From positions 1 to 64,000 of the forward strand of contig NZ_JAKEVD010000016.1 in assembly GCF_022398325.1 (NCBI RefSeq): DNA of 64,000 nt. The letters are read 5' to 3'. The position numbers were made by a program, and so were the translations under genes. Positions 58,792-64,000 of this stretch are shown piece by piece. Below the pieces are notes generated by a model. It searched no databases and had not been told where the DNA came from. It worked only from the letters and a program-made list of their open reading frames with translations. Within the stretch, counting starts at the first letter, position 1; each line of letters opens with the position of its first letter. This DNA comes from Shewanella sp. Isolate13. Lineage in GTDB: Bacteria; Pseudomonadota; Gammaproteobacteria; Enterobacterales; Shewanellaceae.

Positions 58792-59694
58792 TTAACTCTC
58801 CATCGAAAACAGGCACTGCGCCTTTGATTGCATAAACTCGATAAACAGCTTTACCTTCAGCGGCTGATGACTGCGCTGATGATAGAGGATCGAGATCCGC
58901 CTCTTCTCACCAATCCATTCCGGCAGCACGACTTGCAAGGCACCAGACTTAAGCTGCTGCTTAACAAACAGCTCGGGGCCGTAGAGAATACCGCCATCGT
59001 CAACCGTCGCTTCGACCGCGCCATGCAGGTCACTTAAGGTCAGCTTGGCCTTACCATCGTAGTAAAATGACTCGCCAGAGGGGTGCTTAAGCGACCAGTT
59101 ATACAGAGGCCAAACCTTGATCAAGCTATGGCTAGCCAGTTCACTCGGATGAGTCAGCTCAGGGGCATTGTCGATATAATGAGGCGAAGCAAACAGACCA
59201 TAATTAAGCACACCCAATGAACTTGAGATCCAAGAGGAATCAGGTTGAGTGCCTCCAACAATAGCCACATCGACGCCCTCATCGATCAAGTCGATAACGT
59301 TATTGTTTTGCGCAATATGCAGTTGAATGTCTGGATATTGCTCGCAGAACTCATTAAGGGTCTTGATAAAAATCATCGAGATAATCGACACTGGCGCGGC
59401 AATACGTAAGGTGCCCTCAGGCTTATCCACACTGACACCGCTAATGCTATCAAACTGAGAGATAATAGACTGATATTGCTGAAACAGCGCAATCCCTTCT
59501 TCGGTTAGCCTCAGCTTACGGGTATTACGCATCAACAGCTGTTTATCTAATACCGTCTCCAACTTCGTCAGCTTACGGCTCACAGTAGCAATCGGCATAT
59601 CCAGCTCTTTCGCGGCCTGAGAAAAGCTGCCCGCATTCACTAGATGCACAAATTGATAGATCAGCTGTAATTCCAAACCAAAGTTGGTACTCAT
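58792..59694 (-). CDS. LysR family transcriptional regulator
   Basis: A 300-residue protein starting at ATG 59694 (an adjacent TTG one codon earlier is less likely). Winged helix-turn-helix in residues 1-62 (LIYQFVHLVNAGSFSQAAKE, LDMPIATVSRKLTKLETVLD). The effector-binding domain spans about 90-295 (GTLRIAAPVSIISMIFIKTL), of the CrgA/PA0477-like subgroup common in Shewanella. Its target is unknown: the divergent neighbour is the hybrid kinase gene (249-nt gap), which could be regulated, but no evidence beyond position exists. Confidence 0.88.
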   Translation of the reverse strand: MSTNFGLELQLIYQFVHLVNAGSFSQAAKELDMPIATVSRKLTKLETVLDKQLLMRNTRKLRLTEEGIALFQQYQSIISQFDSISGVSVDKPEGTLRIAAPVSIISMIFIKTLNEFCEQYPDIQLHIAQNNNVIDLIDEGVDVAIVGGTQPDSSWISSSLGVLNYGLFASPHYIDNAPELTHPSELASHSLIKVWPLYNWSLKHPSGESFYYDGKAKLTLSDLHGAVEATVDDGGILYGPELFVKQQLKSGALQVVLPEWIGEKRRISILYHQRSHQPLKVKLFIEFMQSKAQCLFSMES

Positions 59695-59942
59695 CAAGAT
59701 AACCCCTGCAACTTAAGATAAATGGGATCTGAGCTCAGACTCAGATTAAGCCTAGCTCTCATACTCGCCACAATATTATACCAAAACACAAATTACATCG
59801 TGTTCTAGCGCAATGTTAGTGGCTTTTAAATTCACATGACTTAGGACTTCACGAGTCATGTTCGTCACTGAAGATACCGCCAATAGGCTTTGCCCAAATA
59901 ACCGTAAAAATAAATTAGTCAAAAACTAGTTTGTAGATTATT
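59695..59942. other. Divergent intergenic region
   Basis: About 248 nt between the LysR gene and the hybrid kinase gene; must contain both promoters. No ORF or clear operator is visible. Confidence 0.4.
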
Positions 59943-62276
59943 ATGCGCAACCTTTTTTTATTAACTGCTCAAAAAATGACACGCCGCCTTGCCTTTCTGT
60001 TGTTATTCACAAGCTTATCAAGCTCTTCTTTCGCGCAGCCTTTGGCTGTTAGCCCACAAGAGTTAGCTCAGTTACAGCCAGAAACGGCTATTGCCGCGGG
60101 TGCAATAACGAACAGTGACCCAGCGATCTCTATCACCTCAAATACCACGTCAGATACCACGCCAAAGAGCCAAGATGATCATAGCGAAAATCATGAACGC
60201 CATGGTGATCACCTGACGAGTAATACTCTGTTATTTTTCATCACAGTGTTCACTCTGCTGCTAGCCTTTAGCCTCTTTCGTAATAACAGGCGTAAAGCTT
60301 TTCTATCTGAAGCCCTTGCTAGTGGACAAGCAAGCCATGAGCAGATGCAGTGGTTAATGGCCGTGCTCGATAATTTCCCAGGCATGGTGTTGATCTGTGA
60401 TGCCAATGGCAAGCCCCTACTGAGTAACAAGGCCTATAACGACTGCCTAGCGAACACCATCAGCCAACTAGGCAACAGTCCGTCAGCATTTATCGCTGCC
60501 AACAATTGCCTGAGCGATGAATGTGCGATTGGCGATAAATATTACCGCATCTCCCGTGAAGTGGTGCGCCATAACGATGGCCAGCAATACCACATCACGG
60601 TATTTGCAGACTTCACAGAGTTAAAGGCGCGCAAGCAAGAACTTAGACTTTCGCAGCAACAAGCTGTGGAGGCCTTAAAGGCAAGAGAGTCATTCTTGGC
60701 GATTATCAGCCACGAGTTAAGGACGCCCCTTACCGCAATGATAGGCTTAATGGAGCTGCTCAAGCCTGAGCTTAAATCGAGTCAAAACCTAGAGTTAATG
60801 CAAAATGCTCAGGCCTCCGCCGAGCGTTTAAAAGCCCTAGTTAACGATCTCTTAGATTTTTCTAAAATGGAGGCCAACCAGTTACAACTCGATGCTTACC
60901 CAGGCAATATCTTTGATGAAGTTGGCTCCATGCTCAGAACGTTAGAAGCAGGCGCCAGTGTTAAAGGGCTCGATTTTCGAGTCGACTGGCAACCCACAAG
61001 GTTCTGCCACGCCGAGCTTGACTGGCTCCGCCTCAGCCAGATAGTTAACAACTTGGTGAGTAATGCAATTAAGTTCACCGAGAAAGGTTACATCAGGGTA
61101 TCGATCGCCAATACAGAACAAAGACTATATCTGTCGATTGAAGACAGCGGCTGCGGCATGACACAAAGCCAACTCCTCGGCTTATTTCAACCATTTGTAC
61201 AGGGCGATCCGAGTATAAACCGTAACTATGGCGGCACAGGCTTAGGCATGTCTATTGTTAAGCACTTAGTGCAGCTGATGGGAGGAGAGATAAACGTAGA
61301 GAGTCGACAAGGCCACGGTACGCAGGTTTGTGTGAATATGCCGGTTCAATTTCGGCCTTTAGCGCTTAGGTTCATGGCAGAGATAAAAACAGAAAATGAC
61401 AAGCTACAAAGCTGGCTTAAGCTGTGGCGGGATAACTCATGCCCTAGCGGTGAAATCGCCACTAATTGCATAGCGGTTCAAGCGTTAGAACTATGCCAAA
61501 ACATCTATCCCGACCTGCTGTTAAAGGCACTGTCATGGCCAAATAAGCCTGCACAAACCGATGCCCTAAAAGCGAAAAGGTATACGGGAAAGGTGTTAGT
61601 TGCCGATGACGATCCAGTTAACCGCTTCCTGTTCCAGAAACAGCTTAAAAAGCTCGGCTTAGAGGTGGTCACGGTTAATGATGGTCAAGAGGCACTCAAC
61701 TATTTAACTCAACATTTAACCAGCATCGACCTGCTCCTTACCGACTGCCATATGCCTAACCTCAATGGTTATGACTTGGTGCGTCAGCTAAGAGCGCGAA
61801 GCGAGTTTAACGCCTTAGCAATAATTGGCTGTACCGCAGAAGACTCACGCTTAGTCGCCGAAAAAGCGCAGAGTGTCGGTATGGATGAGATCATCTACAA
61901 GCCCTATACCTTTAACTCGCTTAGCGATGCGTTAGGACGTTACTGTCAACAGCAAGCCATTGACTCAGATTTAGCTAAACTCGAGTGGTTAAATGCATAT
62001 GAGATAGAGGAACAGCTTGAGTTTTCGGCCGTCGTGAGAGACTCACTCTTTGCCGATAAGGCGCAGCTTCTCGAACAGAGCCTACCGCTAACGGCGATAG
62101 CTCACCGCATTAAAGGCGCGGCCAATGCGCTCAATTTAACTGAGCTAGCGTCCCTCGCCCACGCCTGTGAAACTGTATCTAGCAGCAACGCCCCATTAGC
62201 CACCAAGCAACTCATCGATGAGATTGATGCCGTCATCGCTGCGATTAACAACTGGCTCAGTAAACAATATTTGTGA
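59943..62276 (+). CDS. Hybrid sensor histidine kinase with receiver and Hpt domains
   Basis: A 777-residue inner-membrane phosphorelay kinase. A signal-like hydrophobic helix (about 14-31, RLAFLLLFTSLSSSSFAQ; possible alternative start at ATG 59976), a periplasmic stretch of about 60 residues rich in Ser/Thr/His, and a second helix at about 96-113. A PAS-like domain follows (about 130-235), then HisKA with His257 (FLAIISHELRTPLTAMIGL), HATPase with GGTGLGMSIVKHLVQLMGG near 430, a receiver with Asp601 (LLLTDCHMPNLNG) and a C-terminal Hpt with His721 (IAHRIKGAANAL). All phosphorelay residues are intact. A receiver-TPR gene follows after 71 nt; the pair resembles VieS/VieB or EvgS-type systems. 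Confidence 0.92.
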   Translation: MRNLFLLTAQKMTRRLAFLLLFTSLSSSSFAQPLAVSPQELAQLQPETAIAAGAITNSDPAISITSNTTSDTTPKSQDDHSENHERHGDHLTSNTLLFFITVFTLLLAFSLFRNNRRKAFLSEALASGQASHEQMQWLMAVLDNFPGMVLICDANGKPLLSNKAYNDCLANTISQLGNSPSAFIAANNCLSDECAIGDKYYRISREVVRHNDGQQYHITVFADFTELKARKQELRLSQQQAVEALKARESFLAIISHELRTPLTAMIGLMELLKPELKSSQNLELMQNAQASAERLKALVNDLLDFSKMEANQLQLDAYPGNIFDEVGSMLRTLEAGASVKGLDFRVDWQPTRFCHAELDWLRLSQIVNNLVSNAIKFTEKGYIRVSIANTEQRLYLSIEDSGCGMTQSQLLGLFQPFVQGDPSINRNYGGTGLGMSIVKHLVQLMGGEINVESRQGHGTQVCVNMPVQFRPLALRFMAEIKTENDKLQSWLKLWRDNSCPSGEIATNCIAVQALELCQNIYPDLLLKALSWPNKPAQTDALKAKRYTGKVLVADDDPVNRFLFQKQLKKLGLEVVTVNDGQEALNYLTQHLTSIDLLLTDCHMPNLNGYDLVRQLRARSEFNALAIIGCTAEDSRLVAEKAQSVGMDEIIYKPYTFNSLSDALGRYCQQQAIDSDLAKLEWLNAYEIEEQLEFSAVVRDSLFADKAQLLEQSLPLTAIAHRIKGAANALNLTELASLAHACETVSSSNAPLATKQLIDEIDAVIAAINNWLSKQYL

Positions 62277-62347
62277 TCATCTCGATGCGTTGCGGGATCT
62301 ATTATTGAATCCGCCATCGAGACTTAGTTATTTGGACAACATCCTTT

Positions 62348-63970
62348 ATGCAATCGTTTCAGTCATTAAAAGTCCTTGTGATAGATGACGCACCAACCTT
62401 CCTCTTTACTATCAAAAGCATGTTGGTGAAATTAGGCTTTTTAGAAAATAGTGTACAAACCTGTAAGTCGGTTAAGGTCGCTCTGGATCTCACATCAAAC
62501 AAACAATTCGATGTGATTATCTGTGACTATAACTTTGGCACAGGCATGAATGGCAAGCAGCTATTTGAAGAGTTTAAACACTTAAATCTATTGACCGATG
62601 AGACGGTATTTATTCTGGTTACTGGCGACAATTCGGCGGCAACGGTCAGGCCTATTATCGAACTCAAACCCGATGAATACCTGCTAAAACCTTTCAATGC
62701 CGTCTCCCTAAAGGAGCGGATCTCTGTTGCCATCAGGCGCAGACAAAAACTCTCAGGCCTCTATGGTGCAGAGCGCAGCTTAGATCCCCAAAAAGGTTTA
62801 CAGCTATGTGATGAGTTGGCGCCTTTTCATCCCGAATATTACTTCGTGATTAAGCGATTTCGCGCCTCATTTCTGACCATGTTACAGCGCCATGAACAGG
62901 CAAAATTAGTCTATGAGTCGACGCTGGCAAAGAAGGAGCTAGACTGGGCTAAGGTCGGCTTGGCTAACTCCCTAGCAAATCTTGGTCAAACAGATGAAGC
63001 AGAAAAGATCATCAACCAATTACTGCTGACCTCCCCGAATGATACTCGAATTAGAACCGAGGCCGCCTATCTAAGACTGAAAAGCCACGACACCCCGGCG
63101 GCAATTTCGCACCTAGAGATCGCCAGCCAACTGGTGCCCGGTAATTCAGAACGAGAGCTTATCATAGTCAACTTATGTCTATCGGTTGAAGACTACCAGC
63201 AAGCGCTTAACCGCTACCGTTTGTACCTCGAGATCAACAAAGACACTTACCGCAACAATGAGTTTGCCAAATTAACTCTGATAAGAGTGCTGCTTTACGC
63301 CTGTCGAACCAGCCCCAATAAGGCCTATTTAATCGAAGAGGCCAAGCATCACTCTAGACTATTGATGGAATCGAAGAACGAGTCTATTCAGCATGAGATT
63401 GAGCTAATTAAAGCCCATATTGCCTTAGAGTTAGGTTACTTTCGCTCGGCAATTAATATGCTTAAAAGCCTGCATGCAAAAGAGTGCTTTAACCATTTCT
63501 ATGGCGCGTATCATTACGCTTGGCTACTCAATGCCATGAGTGTGGAAAATGAGTTTAACCAAGCCATACAGTGGGGCAGTCAAACCTTAGGCTATGAGCA
63601 GAGCCAGATAGTCTTTTCCAGTAAAGTCACCATGCTAGACAAGTTGAAAAAGCTCAACGAGTCGAAGAAAGCTTGGCTGAAAGAGAAGTACCTCATTGTA
63701 AAAAGTGACACTATCGACAGCGCAACTCTGCTAGAAACCTATCTCGCGATCCACGAGAAGGCACCGCTGCTGAAGATGGTGTGTTTGAATATCATCAAGT
63801 CGCTGTCTTACGTCTGGCCGCAAAGAGCTGGCGTTACCCAAGTCACGCAGATCATCAGCCGCTGCGACAACGTCGTCAGACAGCTTTATGCAGAGCAGGA
63901 GCTTGAGGCAAACAGTTATCAAGGTTACTACCTAGCTGCGTTAGAGCGCTGTAAAGGAAAAATTGAATAA
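62348..63970 (+). CDS. Receiver domain protein with TPR repeats (VieB-like)
   Basis: A 540-residue soluble protein. The receiver domain fills residues 6-125: acidic pair VLVIDDAPTF, phospho-acceptor Asp60 in VIICDYNFGTGMNG, conserved Thr/Ser in FILVTGDNSA and Lys in YLLKPFNAVSLKERI. From about 165 to 480 are degenerate TPR-type helical pairs (AKVGLANSLANLGQTDEAEK, AAYLRLKSHDTPAAISHLEI, NLCLSVEDYQQALNRYRLYL). No DNA-binding or enzymatic output is present. This layout is that of VieB of Vibrio cholerae, which inhibits phosphotransfer from VieS. Here it follows a hybrid kinase gene; a VieA-like c-di-GMP phosphodiesterase is not in the window. Confidence 0.88.
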   Translation: MQSFQSLKVLVIDDAPTFLFTIKSMLVKLGFLENSVQTCKSVKVALDLTSNKQFDVIICDYNFGTGMNGKQLFEEFKHLNLLTDETVFILVTGDNSAATVRPIIELKPDEYLLKPFNAVSLKERISVAIRRRQKLSGLYGAERSLDPQKGLQLCDELAPFHPEYYFVIKRFRASFLTMLQRHEQAKLVYESTLAKKELDWAKVGLANSLANLGQTDEAEKIINQLLLTSPNDTRIRTEAAYLRLKSHDTPAAISHLEIASQLVPGNSERELIIVNLCLSVEDYQQALNRYRLYLEINKDTYRNNEFAKLTLIRVLLYACRTSPNKAYLIEEAKHHSRLLMESKNESIQHEIELIKAHIALELGYFRSAINMLKSLHAKECFNHFYGAYHYAWLLNAMSVENEFNQAIQWGSQTLGYEQSQIVFSSKVTMLDKLKKLNESKKAWLKEKYLIVKSDTIDSATLLETYLAIHEKAPLLKMVCLNIIKSLSYVWPQRAGVTQVTQIISRCDNVVRQLYAEQELEANSYQGYYLAALERCKGKIE

Positions 63971-64000
63971 GCGCTTATGGATAAGCGCTGATAACCCTTC

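Overview
The window is a chromosomal segment of a gammaproteobacterium, most likely Shewanella or a close relative. The case rests on three things: the long conserved run alaS / recA / mutS / rpoS / nlpD / pcm / surE / truD / ispF / ispD / ftsB / eno / pyrG / mazG / relA / rlmD / barA; the csrA-tRNA-Ser-tRNA-Arg cluster; and the many DUF and lipoprotein genes of types common in that genus. The genus is an inference from gene order and protein style, not from a database search. I see no prophage, complete insertion sequence, CRISPR array, rRNA operon or integron.

Left part (1-13 kb), accessory and envelope functions: a probably Fur-controlled DUF3649 / PepSY-TM / DUF3325 membrane operon; a proline-rich hypothetical; an OsmC-like protein; a SYLF-like lipoprotein; an HlyD plus DUF2955 efflux pair; a large exported tricorn-like S41 protease; and an ECF sigma factor overlapping a membrane-anchored putative anti-sigma protein. 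From 13 to 23 kb: purE, a membrane GAF-GGDEF diguanylate cyclase, a lytic-transglycosylase-like lipoprotein, a small lipoprotein, gshA (TTG start), a two-domain M16 lipoprotein peptidase (TTG start), a dicarboxylate/amino-acid symporter and a small membrane protein.

From 23 to 31 kb there are two metabolic units on the minus strand. The first is agmatine-to-putrescine conversion (aguA, a polyamine-binding protein gene, aguB) with a LysR gene upstream. The second is the Na+-translocating oxaloacetate decarboxylase operon oadG-oadA-oadB. From 31.7 to 33.5 kb lies a minus-strand array of 10 tRNA genes (3 Ser-GCT, 7 Arg-ACG) with signs of tandem duplication, including a duplicated terminator. It is followed by what looks like a decayed copy of the csrA 3' end and then intact csrA.

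From 34 to 55 kb is the information-processing and housekeeping core: alaS, recA with an excellent LexA box (recX is not in its usual place), mutS converging on rpoS, then the nlpD-to-rlmD block. From 55 to 64 kb, signalling: barA (hybrid phosphorelay kinase acting above the Csr system) followed 1 nt later by a DUF416 gene, a LysR regulator, a second hybrid kinase with receiver and Hpt domains, and a receiver-TPR protein resembling VieB.

BarA and CsrA are the two ends of one regulatory cascade, RelA and RpoS are stress regulators, and RecA/MutS are DNA repair. No clearly new multi-gene system is evident. The best leads are the csrA remnant beside the duplicated tRNA unit, the missing recX, and the kinase/receiver-TPR pair at the right edge.
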